From positions 4,611,894-4,675,893 of the forward strand of contig NC_012873.2 of NCBI RefSeq assembly GCF_000003195.3: a stretch of DNA of 64,000 nucleotides. The letters run 5' to 3'. The position numbers and the translations under genes were made by a program. The DNA comes from Sorghum bicolor (Eukaryota; Streptophyta; Magnoliopsida; Poales; Poaceae). How positions within the stretch are numbered: position 1 is the stretch's first letter; each line of letters opens with the position of its first letter. Below are positions 22,754-33,403 of this stretch, piece after piece. The notes beneath the pieces are model-generated. The model ran no database searches and was not told where the DNA came from. It was given only the letters and a program-made list of their open reading frames with translations.

Positions 22754-25282
22754 TCATGATGCGGCATAAGGGGGAGCGCCTAGGAACGGCTCCAGCTCGG
22801 CTAGACGGTGTCTCAAGAAGCTGTACGCGAGCTCTGTGTTCACTGCGGCTACCCGAGCAACCATGCCTGTTCCCTGCGGCCAAAAACGATGACAGATGCC
22901 GGTCTTCGTAAGACAAAGGCCCAAGGCACACACATAAGCCTCGATTCAATAGCACAACGATGAGATGGGGCAGCAACAAACCGTGCGGCCGAACGGGCTG
23001 CAAGAGGCGACAAGTTGAGGCCTTTGTGGGTGCTGGGGAAGTTGTGATCTCATGGTGTAGAGGCTACCGCCGGATGTGGGCGGGCGCAGCTGCCCAGACA
23101 TCAGCTTCTTCACTTCGTCTTGCATCTTGTCTTGTATGTGCCTCAGCTTTGGCCTTCAGAGGAAAGCATGCCATGAATCATGAGCATTATGGTTTGGATT
23201 GTGTCAGCCACGCTTTTCCGTCACCGTCAAGCACATAGTAGCTTAAAATCCAAAAATGTATGCCCTGATTCCTAATAATTTCTTTTATTAATTTGTTCCT
23301 AATATAAAAGACCAAATCCTAGACAAGGCCCTTGCATATAACACTAGCTCTTCCTCTGAATACAGGAGTGAATTGTTAGCTATATTGAAAGAAACAGAAA
23401 TAGGCAATCATAGCATATGGCACTGTTAACTTTGTGCCCTACAATAATAATTGTAAAACTAAAACACTAGCTTCTAGGCTGAAGCGAGTAATGCAAATTC
23501 ATCAGTGTAGTGCTATCTGAAAACAACTTTCAAATTTTCAAAAGGAGTTAACCAGAGCATAAGGCAATATGTGTATGAGATGATGATGTATTGACTTTAC
23601 CCCAGTAACACAACCATCGCAATCACATTGTACTCCTGCATCCGTTCAACAATGCTATAAGTCGAGCCTTGTTCCAACAAAGTCTGCTCAAATATATATG
23701 GCGTGTTAAGAATAGTGAACAACATAAACAAAAATAGAAATGGATTAACAATTTAACATAATGAAGAACATGCTAGGAGGAGAAGGTCAAGAGTGTTTAC
23801 CGAGTCAATAAAGAGAGGCTGATCTCCCAAGAAAATATGGTTCACACTTTTGTAGAAGCTAAAATCCCATTTTTCTCCACTCTCATAACGGCCACTTGTA
23901 AACCAATCTACAACTACTAAGTTTGAATTGGCAGAGACATGAAAAACTTGCTTTTGGTGGTACCGAGCAGTTGAGAAGCAGGTTACAGGGTCTGGAATAA
24001 CAGCAAGCAGGGCATCTTCCCCAACTCTGGCCTACTGCATGTAATAAATGTTTAATCATGGATCTTCTAGTTTGGCAGTAATAATGGAACTAAGAGCCCT
24101 TTAATATATCAAATGTCTTGCAAGAAGGATTACCTCTAGCAACTGTTCAGAACATTTTGAACCCACAGCCTTGTACACCTACAAAAATAATTGCCGATCA
24201 GTAGCGTATAAACAAAGTCAGCAGATTTGAAGCAAAATAGCTTTCAGTTGACAATTTCATCATCGGACTTGTTAAGCTTACACGAGTGCTTGCCGACCAG
24301 GAAATATACAACAGATTTTATTGAAACTAGCTTTCAGTTGACACGTAGACAAAAGACTTGAACGAAGAAAACCAGCATTTTCAGTTGACATTTTCTATGA
24401 AGAACTTGTCAATGCATGAAAGCTTAGGCATGGTAATAACTGAGCTATATGGTTTCCTGAAGCAGGGCACTGGAGAAGTATCCCAAAGCTAGAAAGATCA
24501 GAGGTACAAAATTTTATGAAGGGAACGTCATCAGCTACCTAATTTCTTTATTGAACTTTAAAAGACACACACAAGTGGCAGAGCTCCCAGATCTGGAGAA
24601 TTAACGCCAGTCCATGTGTTCAGCATTGTGAGGAACAGCCACTAGTTTCTACCATGAGCGGATGAAGAAATTACCCGTGTAGGGATGCCACCCACAATGT
24701 ACTAATGCAGCCTAAACAGTGCATCTGGAAGGCTCATAAGTCATAACTCCTGTTTATCATACATTCCTACAGAGCGAGTACTGGAATCACCATACGGCTT
24801 ACACGAGTAAAGCATCACAAGACCATACAAAACAGCCATAGTATAATTATAGGCAGGAATCGTAGAGTCAAGCTTCATTAAGCAAGCAGCATACCTTGGT
24901 GGAGGCCTGCGTGGTGATCGCCACCGTGCACCCGTCGCCGACGCTAACCGTGCACGATACGGTGTCCCCCTGCAAGGGCGCGCGCGGGCGCGGCACCATG
25001 AGCAAATCACACTACAGCAACCACCTCTGAACCGCGAGTACCCAGCAACAGCGCGGCGGGCAAGAACGGAGAGAACAGAGATTGGAGAGGAGGTCCTCGG
25101 GATCTCACGGAGACGATGCCGCCGCCGTAGGTGAGGGCGTAGAGCCAGACCGCGTCGCAGGAGGAGGGCCCCACCTTGGACGGGGCGATGAGCTTGAGCG
25201 GGTACCTGGCGAAGCAGCGGGTCAGCGCCGACCTCCCCCGCACCCTCTCCACCCGCACCGCCCCCGTCGCCGCCTCCGCCAT
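22754..25282 (-). CDS. UreD: Urease accessory protein UreD
   Basis: UreD forms, with UreF and UreG, the complex that inserts nickel into the urease active site, so it is needed for urea nitrogen recycling in the cytosol. Seven exons join in frame: 25109-25282, 24895-24969, 24134-24178, 23801-24031, 23601-23683, 22982-23153 and 22754-22873 (minus), giving 299 residues, the expected length for a plant UreD. Family landmarks are LKLIAPSKVG and YGGGIVSGDTV near the N-terminus, TTQASTKVYKAV, the segment AVIPDPVTCFSTARYHQKQ, VVDWFTSGRYESGE, LLGPKLRHIQ and the C-terminal SFLRHRLAELEPFLG. All introns are GT-AG. The start Met was chosen because the frame further upstream has no conservation and overlaps the divergent promoter. 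CYP97A lies head-to-head upstream. Confidence 0.95.
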
Positions 25283-25887
25283 CGCCGGCTGACCACCAGA
25301 CCACCCGCGTGGTGATTGGACGGTCGACCCGTCCGTGCCTAGCCTAACCCCCGATGGGGCGGCGGTCAACCAGATCGTCGTCCATTTGCCTCGTTCGTGG
25401 ATTGAAGCAGGCCCAGTCCGAGAAGAATTATCTCTTGTTCGGCCCACCGAGTCACCGGGCCGTCGGAACGTCCTAATGGGCTTGCAACTAGCAACGGAGG
25501 ATTAGAGAGGAAAATCAGGTGATTTGCCGACGGGCAACGGCGGTGATTTCCAATCAAACTTTCGATGAAATGGAAGATAGTGGAGTGGGCACTGGAGCAC
25601 CGCTTCGTCTCGTGCGCTCCACGTTTCGGTCCGGTGGCCACCTGGCCGGACCAGACCAGCGCACCGCGCCGTCCAGGCCACCACGTTCCGTGGTCGGCCC
25701 GCAACCGGCCAGGCCGAGCGCACCACTCTCCTCTCCGCCACCGCGACCCGATATTCCGATCACGCCAAAATTCAATCTCAATTTCAGCGGGGCGCGGCCA
25801 CCTTATCTCTGTCCGTGCAGGTCCAGTGACCAGCCACCACGCTCCACCCTGACTGCTCTGTGCTGCTGCCGGGCTCCATCCAGCGCC
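25283..25887. promoter_or_regulatory. Divergent promoter region between UreD and CYP97A
   Basis: Only 605 bp separate the two start codons, and the region is free of recognisable transposons. It must contain both 5' UTRs and both promoters. I see no strong TATA box on either side, typical of broadly expressed genes. Co-regulation is inference only. Confidence 0.5.
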
Positions 25888-28800
25888 ATGGCCGCGGCCA
25901 CGCTGCTCCCGGGCCCCGCCGCCGCCTCGCCGCGTCTCGGCTCCGCGGCTTCCGCCCCGTCCGCGTCCCACGGGAGGCGTCGCCTCACCTTCAGCTTCAG
26001 GTACGCGCGCGTACAGGCCCTCACCCACGCGTGGCCGCCCGCCAGGTGCTCGACCTGTTTCCTGCACTGTGCCACCACGGGAACGAACGCGCTGCCGGCT
26101 CCAGCCTGCAGTTGGGGGGTGCCCGCCTGCTGAATTCGCGCGAATTACTGTTGGTACCTGATAGAACAATCAGTACTACTGCAAGGCTGAGTGGCTGATC
26201 GATCGGCCCGTGCCGTTTGCGCGTTTGTGCAGGTGCCAGTCGACCAGCGTCGACAAGCAGCAGCAGCCTCCGCCGCCTAAGCAGAAGCAGCGGAACCTGC
26301 TCGACAACGCCAGCAACCTGCTGACCAACTTCCTCAGCGGCGGCAACCTCGGGGCCATGCCCGTCGCGGAGGGCGCCGTTACTGACCTCTTCGGCAAGCC
26401 CCTCTTCTTCTCGCTCTATGATTGGTTCCTCGAGGTGAATGCGCAGCTCCTTCCTGTACCCCCGCGTCTCGTGCATTGCCATCGTTTCGTTTCTTAGATA
26501 ATTCTGTTCTCCACTTAGTTTACCATATAGGAAAATTCGATCCAGAAATTATGAGAATAGCTCCTGCAACACTGACATGTTATTATGTCTTAATTTGCAG
26601 CATGGCTCTGTCTACAAGCTTGCTTTTGGGCCCAAATCGTTTGTTGTCGTCTCTGACCCTATTGTTGCTAGACACATCCTCCGGGAGAACGCTTTCTGTT
26701 ATGATAAGGTATGCTGTCTAGCATGTGTGAGATATAGATTGTTGAAAACTCGTTAGAGAAAAACAATTGTTGAAAACTATGGAATATACAAGGATTTGGA
26801 CCATGATCACCTTACATTCATGATGGTTGCAAGCTTATGTATAGCATGATTGCTGCCCTACAACTGCACTTTGCATATATTAATATATTATTACTTGTCA
26901 TGGAGATATGGCTTTGCTTCTGAATAATAATTGGTGTAGTTTGGTGGGTTTCTTTCTTACATGTTATTATCTTGAAATCAGGGAGTTCTTGCTGAAATTT
27001 TAAAACCCATAATGGGGAAGGGTCTTATACCTGCTGACCTTGATACCTGGAAGCAAAGGAGAAAAGGTTAGAAAGGTTGGATATTCAATCATATATTCCG
27101 CGTTTTCTAGTTTGGACTGACTATAATACTGCAGATTGCTCTATTATTCTATGGGCATAGCCCATACTGTTAGTCAAAAGTAGCAGGTTGATCATTGGCC
27201 TGAGCTTCAAATCCAGTCCATTCTAGTTTTGTTTTTCCTGTCTTAATTGTTGAAAGTTATTTCTAGCTCAACTGTGTATTCTGAAAGTGACATCTCTAGG
27301 CATGCAAAATCATCCTAGGTCTTCTTTCAATTCGGAATTCATTAGCTTGTTTTTTTTGCCTTGAGGGATGAACCATTGACCATTTTTCTGTTTTTAAATG
27401 CTATATTTAACAGTTACTGATGTTTGACGAGGCGGTCAATCAACATAATCGAATTGTTTTAGAGATAATTTGAACTTCATGTATGCATTTCACATAATAT
27501 TTTACTAATGGCACATCTTTTCCTACCCTTGTGTTCTGCAGTTATAACACCTGGGTTCCATGCCTTATTCATAGAAGCTATGGTGAGAACATTTACGAAA
27601 TGTTCAGAGAGAACAATATCAAAGCTTGAAGAGCTTACTGAAAGCGAAGCTCGTGTACAAAAATCGACTATAGTGGACCTTGAAGCTGAGTTCTCCAATT
27701 TGGCACTCGATATCATTGGCTTGGGTGTGTTCAATTTTGATTTTGACTCGGTTACTAAGGAATCTCCTGTAATCAAGGTTGGTATATCTGTAGTTCTATC
27801 TTATGTTTATTTGTGCATAGGATGTATTACACTTGATCATATAGAGATTGAAAGTAGAGAAGAATATTCATAATTTATGGCTATCTTGGGTAGATATGGG
27901 ATTGTGTTTTTCTGCTACTTTTCTCTTGCCTGCTTTGAGGAGCTTCTGTCTCCATTGTGCAGGCAGTTTATGGAACACTTTTTGAAGCTGAGCACCGTTC
28001 TACCTTCTACATCCCCTACTGGAATCTTCCTTTCACAAAATGGATAGTTCCAAGGCAGCGCAAGTTCCATAGTGACCTCAAGGTGATCAACAATTGCCTT
28101 GATAACCTGATAAAAAATGCAAAGGAGACAAGACAGGTTTGTGCAACTGAAACACAGCTCAGTTGTGGCATTTTAACAAGCTTGCTGTAGTTCTGATGTT
28201 GTAAACTTGCTATATAGGAAGCTGATGTGGAAAAGCTCCAGCAAAGGGACTACTCTTCTCTGAAGGTTGGCTGCTGTTCCTCCTTCCTTTGTTAACTCAT
28301 TTCAGTGTCAGTACTCACCAGCTTACCTTTCGAACATCTAGGGATTTTTGGTGAATAATATCTATATCTGTGTCATAATGCTTTTAGGATGCAAGCTTGC
28401 TGAGGTTCCTTGTTGACATGCGGGGAGCTGATGTTGATGATCGCCAGGTAAATTGCGGAAACCGGGCATTTTAGAATTTTATGTTATGCTTTCTATTTCT
28501 TCCTATTTGCAGCAAATTAAGTTGATAAATTTCATGGTATGTGTTGTGACAGCTTCGAGATGATCTAATGACAATGCTTATTGCTGGACATGAAACAACT
28601 GCTGCTGTTCTGACATGGTCTGTTTTTTTGCTAGCCCAGGTACACAGATGTTATCACAAAATTCTTCAAGTAATTAATTTTTTGCTTGAATATCGTATGC
28701 TCATAATGTGCTGTCATGCAGAGCCCTACCAAGATGAGAAAAGCCCAGGCAGAGGTTGATTCTGTTCTCAGCAATGGGGCAATTACTGTTGAATCCCTCA

Positions 28801-31156
28801 AGAAACTGGAGTATGTCGCCTATACCATTATTTTGAACTCTTTTCCATTGCTTAATGAATATCATTGGGTTATTGTTTCATAAAAAATATGATCAGATTA
28901 TTAACACTAGCATACCCATGGCATCCGACTTGTCTGAAATTACTAGCTATATTTATACATCTGAAATGAATTTGCCTTCCTCTCATGAAACTTTTGTGTT
29001 GCCCTCTAGGTACATAAAATTGATTATTCTTGAAGCTCTTCGCTTGTATCCTCAGCCACCATTGTTAATTAGGCGTTCTCTCCGGCCAGACAAGTTGCCA
29101 GGTACCATCTTCTCTGTAATGCAATTTCTTTCCTGAACAATACAAAGGTGTTTAGTGGTCATTTGAGTGGCCATTTAGATTAGTTTGGTTGAAGTCGCTG
29201 TTCTTGTTACTGGTGTTTGTGTTAATTAATAGGCTGTGAGTGTGTGTGTGTGTGTGTGTGTGTTTGAGTGTGCATGTGTGGTGTCATGTAACATCTTTGA
29301 TACACAGCTCTCCTGCGTATTCAAGAAAAAAAAACGATGCTAAGTGGTTGTTGGGTAATTGGGCAGATGCATGGCTTATGTTGTGAAGGCCGAAGGGCAT
29401 GTCATCAGCACAGAAATTCTGATTAAATAATACCTATATTCTCATTTGATAAAGAAAGCTGCCATTAATTTCAACTTGTGAAACTGTGGACAGGAAACTT
29501 TCCAGTATTGTAAAACTTTTTTGTTGTAACTCGTATTTCAAAAATGTATGCACATCAGGAGCGGATGTAGTATAGGTGCATGGGGGTACAGCTATAGCTA
29601 ATTGTGTATAGTTATAATACATTATACATCTAGAACACCTTATCAAATAGCAATCCGTTAAGCTCAACTGCTTATCTGAGCGGAAAAATAGCCTACAGTT
29701 CTTCTAAAGCTCAGGAGGCTCGAGCCCAAAGTGAGCCAATACACATAGCACCAGTAGAAGATAAAAATGAAAGAACAAGTTAGGATAAATTTGACTCTTT
29801 TTTCTCTTCCCAACAATAAAAAATGTGAAGTTTCAGTCTCGATCTTGTTTAACAATCAGTCAATTTTTAGAAAAAAAAATCATCCATAAATTAGTTGATA
29901 AATAATTAATTTTATTTATGTAGATCGTTATGGCATAAGAGGATCAGTGATCTTTTTATGGACTACTCAATCAAGCATAAAAGATTTCTTCATCCACTTT
30001 GAATCAATTCATTAAGGATAACGAACAAACAACTAATATGCTTATCAAGACCTTGGTGATGACTACCTTTGTATGCTTGCAGATGAATTTTGCCAAATTG
30101 TATCCGTAGATCCGCGCACCTAACTATTTTATTGTAATTTGGTTGTTGGTCCATATTACATTGCTAATGAATTGCATCGCTTAGGCCCGTACCCCCATGA
30201 TTTATATCCTGGATCCGACACTGATGAAAATGACTTTATGGCATGAGGTTCTTATCTAAATTTCTGAACGTGGAAGTAGTTTTAGTTCACTGCACGTTTG
30301 GATTGCACCTAAGGTATGAGGAATCGCCAAAGTGATCCCGTTCTTTTAAATCATGTATAACATGCTTTCTAGTCAGTTTCTCGATGTCTATTCAGCCCAT
30401 TTATGTCTCCCATTTGATCTCACTAGATGCATCCTACTACTGTGATGTTTGTTGAAACTTTGCGTTTTTTTTCAATGAATTAGTTTAGTGACAAGCATGG
30501 TATGTTGCCTTGGCTGGTACATGCCTTCTAACTCTGCCTGATCATCTATGTACCCAGGTGGATACAACGGAGCAAAAGAGGGATATGAAATACCAGCTGG
30601 GACTGATATATTTGTTTCGGTGAGTTTAGGCAACTGCAGAAATGGCTTGAATAGGATTGTGCAACAGAGATGGACTTATGGTAAATTCTGGCACTGCAGA
30701 TATACAACCTCCACAGATCCCCATATTTTTGGGACCGGCCAAATGAATTTGAACCTGAGAGGTTTTCAGTTCCAAAGAAGGATGAGAGCATAGAAGGCTG
30801 GTCTGGTTTTGATCCTGACCGGAGTCCTGGTGCAATGTACCCCAATGAGGTCAGGTTCAACAATTTTGTCTCTTCGACTGCTGCATGAATTTTTTCCCAG
30901 TTATAAGAAAGTAGGAACATATCAATTTGCTCTTTACCAGATCATAGCAGACTTTGCTTTCCTTCCCTTTGGCGGTGGGCCTCGCAAATGTGTGGGGGAC
31001 CAATTCGCGCTCCTGGAGTCGACGGTAGCTCTGGCCCTGCTGCTGCGGAAGTTTGATGTGGAGCTGAGAGGGTCACCCGACGAAGTAGAGATGGTGACAG
31101 GCGCCACGATCCACACAAAGAATGGGCTGTGGTGCAGACTGAGGAAAAGGACTTGA
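25888..31156 (+). CDS. CYP97A (LUT5-like): Cytochrome P450 CYP97A, carotenoid beta-ring hydroxylase
   Basis: CYP97A enzymes hydroxylate the beta-rings of carotenes, mainly alpha-carotene on the way to lutein, in plastids together with CYP97C. Fourteen exons join in frame: 25888-26000, 26233-26434, 26601-26708, 26982-27066, 27542-27777, 27963-28136, 28218-28265, 28388-28447, 28553-28639, 28722-28810, 29010-29101, 30558-30619, 30700-30849 and 30941-31156, giving 573 residues. The first 35 or so residues are rich in Ala, Ser, Pro and Arg, as in a transit peptide. P450 motifs are the I-helix AGHETT (353-358), ExxR as EALR (409-412), PERF (471-474) and the haem loop [10 protein letters not shown] with ligand Cys519. 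The segment [13 protein letters not shown] is typical of the CYP97 clan. Intron 11 (1.46 kb) contains a hAT-like insertion and a GT microsatellite. The gene looks functional. Confidence 0.95.
29237..29263. repeat. GT microsatellite in CYP97A intron 11
   Basis: About a dozen TG units followed by interrupted TG-rich sequence. A simple repeat of no evident function. Confidence 0.7.
29556..30223. mobile_element. hAT-like non-autonomous element in CYP97A intron 11
   Basis: A 668-bp insert begins CAGGAGCGGATGTAG and ends GGATCCGACACTG. Just inside, CATGGGGGTAC on the left pairs with GTACCCCCATG on the right. The flanks ATGCACAT (29548-29555) and ATGAAAAT (30224-30231) match at six of eight positions, which fits a decayed 8-bp hAT duplication. 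No transposase frame. Splicing of the host intron should be unaffected. Confidence 0.6.
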
Positions 31157-31317
31157 TCAAACATAGCTTTACATTGAGAAGTAGCTCTCATTCTTGACTT
31201 CTGATATGCTCTAGGCAAGTTAAACAGCCTCATGAACAGTGGATGGGGAATCATGTACATTGAAATATTTCTTGTAGCGCAATAGGGGCAACCATTTCTG
31301 CGTATATATCTAATCTA

Positions 31318-31473
31318 TTTAGGGGTGCAAATGAGTGATGATTGGGTGCACCTCTAAACCTCTTTGGTTCAAATATTTATACTACTTCTCCAAAAAAAAT
31401 AAGAAGTAGTACAAATATTTGAACTAAAGAGGTTTGGAGGTGCACCTAAAGGTTACCCCTTTGCACCCCTAAA
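31318..31473. repeat. Foldback repeat (hairpin) in the CYP97A 3' region
   Basis: A 156-bp near-palindrome: TTTAGGGGTGCAAA at the left end pairs with TTTGCACCCCTAAA at the right. The arms continue through GGTGCACCT, AAACCTCTTT and CAAATATTT blocks to a short A-rich loop. Either a MITE with arms covering its whole length or a local inverted duplication. If transcribed with the CYP97A 3' end it would form a long hairpin. Confidence 0.75.
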
Positions 31474-32247
31474 ATCTATTTCAGCTTGACATTCTTGTGC
31501 AAGTACTGCTTGCATAGTTGCATGCATGCACCTAAAAACACCTGTACACGCACTTCATGCCAACCGAACTGATGAGACAGCAGAGATAGCGTAAGCCACT
31601 ATCTGTCTCGGCTGAGGTGTCCCGTTTCTTCTGATCTCTGAACTCAGGTAACCTCATCTTGTCCTGTTAACCAAGTTAGGTTTCAGTGATGTGTTTGCTT
31701 TGGCATGGCAGTTGGCAGGTAGCATTATCATCACCATCGTCAGTTCATCACCATGTGCATCAAAGCTGGGCTGCTGGGGCGTGCAGCAGCTGATGCGTTG
31801 CTGTGCCGTGCCGCCACGGGATGCATGCAGCGCAGGGAACAAGAAGCCCACAGGAATGAACAACACGGCTGGATCGATCTGACAGTGCAGACAGCGACGG
31901 GTAAGCAGGCTGCTCACCATGAACTTTGTTTCTTCTCCACGGGTGTCGTATATTCGTACGTGCCATAATTATTGTGCTGGCATACTACTCGCTACGTGTG
32001 CGTGCGTGCGCGCTTCTTTGACGGCGAAAATTCGCTGCGGTTGAACTGGAATTTTTTGCTCGGCTCGTAGCCCTTGGTTTCAAGCCAAAGCCGCACGTTC
32101 CTGCGACCTTTTGCGGTCAGCAAATTCGCTGTCGCACGAGCTGTATGTATTTGGTATGGATGGCCGGGCCCGTTTATTCAAATCTGGGATGAAAGTGAAA
32201 GCCCTTCAGCCTGTCGTGTTTACTGGCTCCGGTAAAAAACAGTGATA

Positions 32248-32321
32248 CCGTATTTGGTTGTCGTCTGCAGGCCAGGCCAAGCACCCGTATTTGGTTGTCG
32301 TCTGCAGGCCAGGCCAAGCAC
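32248..32321. repeat. Tandem duplication, 37-bp unit x2
   Basis: Two essentially identical adjacent copies of a 37-bp unit that includes GTATTTGGTTGTCGTCTGC and GGCCAGGCCAAGCAC. A recent local duplication in non-coding DNA. Confidence 0.8.
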
Positions 32322-32920
32322 AAAGGCTTCGTGACTGTTTGGATCGTGACCTGGCCTCGCCTAGGCAAGTTGATCTAGTACGTCTCAAGCGCTGAAATCT
32401 AAGTCATGTCAGAAAATACTGTTGGTTGATTTATTGTGAGAGAAAAACACCGTTGAGCTCAAGCGAACAGGCCTAGGCATGATTTCTAGGTCACGAAGCA
32501 AACAAGCTCTAAATCTCAAAAAAGGGTTACTTTTCTGCTTAATTGAATGACAAAGCTCCTGCTAAATGGCAGGTTGCTTGCCTATGACCTTGCTCAGAGG
32601 TTTGACCATGGCGATCTACGCATGGTGTTTGCTAGTCGACTGCCTAATTTAGGGGAGCTTGGAACTTTGTGACAAGAAACTTCCATAAAGAGGATCAGAT
32701 CAGCTTATGGACCCATCATGATATATGCACAGTATATATGATGGAATCGTTGAAGTTGGGGCTGCCACCCTAGAACGACTTGAACTTTCAACGGCATATG
32801 CTCCTTTGAATTTCCCCTCATTTTCTTGTTGGGCTCGTGGGGATATGGGACCTGGTGGACTGGCTCAATCAAAACTTTAGGAACAAGCAAGCAAGACATG
32901 GTAAACCTTCGGTTTATCTA

Positions 32921-33403
32921 GGCCATGTTTCCCAAAAAAATTTACAAAATTTTTTATATTCTTAGGCCTTGTTTAGATCAAAAAGTTTTTAGATTTTGAC
33001 ACTGTAGCACTTTCGTTTTTATTTAACAAACATTATCCAATTATAGAGTAACTAGGTTTAAAAGATTCGTCTCGTGATTTACAGGTAAACTGTGCAATTA
33101 GTTATCTTTTTTATTTATATTTAATGTTTCATGCATGTGTCGCAAGATTTGATGTGATGAGGAATCTTGTAAAGTTTTGGGTTTTTGGGTGTATCTAAAC
33201 AAGGTCTTAGTCACATCAAATTTTGCGGCACATGCATAGAGCATTAAATATAGATAAAATAAACAACTAATTGCATAGTTTACCTGTAATTTGCGAGACG
33301 AATCTTTTAAACCTAGTTAATCTATGATTGGACAATATTTGTTAAATACAAACGAAAGCGCTACAGTGTCTATTTTGCAAAAAAAAATGAACTAAACAAG
33401 GCC
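32921..33403. mobile_element. Tourist-like MITE interrupted by another copy
   Basis: The left part (GGCCATGTTTCCC to TTATATTC) and the right part (GTCACATCAAATTTTGCGGC to CTAAACAAGGCC) form one copy broken at a TTA by the element at 32,965-33,206. The outer target duplication is not clear. Confidence 0.75.
32965..33206. mobile_element. Tourist-like MITE nested in another copy, TSD TTA
   Basis: A 242-bp copy, GGCCTTGTTTAGATC to ATCTAAACAAGGTC, flanked by TTA (32962-32964 and 33207-33209), lies near the left end of the outer element. Confidence 0.85.

Larger units (their letters stand above)
31157..32920. other. CYP97A 3' flank and intergenic DNA
   Basis: Begins with the CYP97A 3' UTR, then the foldback repeat and the tandem repeat listed separately. 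Short frames near 31,690-31,970 show no domain. No further gene is supported. Confidence 0.5.

Noticed and set aside
22240..22911. Plus-strand ORF of 223 codons
   Set aside because: It is antisense to the last exon and 3' region of UreD, has no domain, and its composition shows no coding bias of its own.
25366..26169. Minus-strand ORF of 267 codons
   Set aside because: It overlaps the divergent promoter and CYP97A exon 1 in antisense and contains low-complexity Arg/Gly sequence only.
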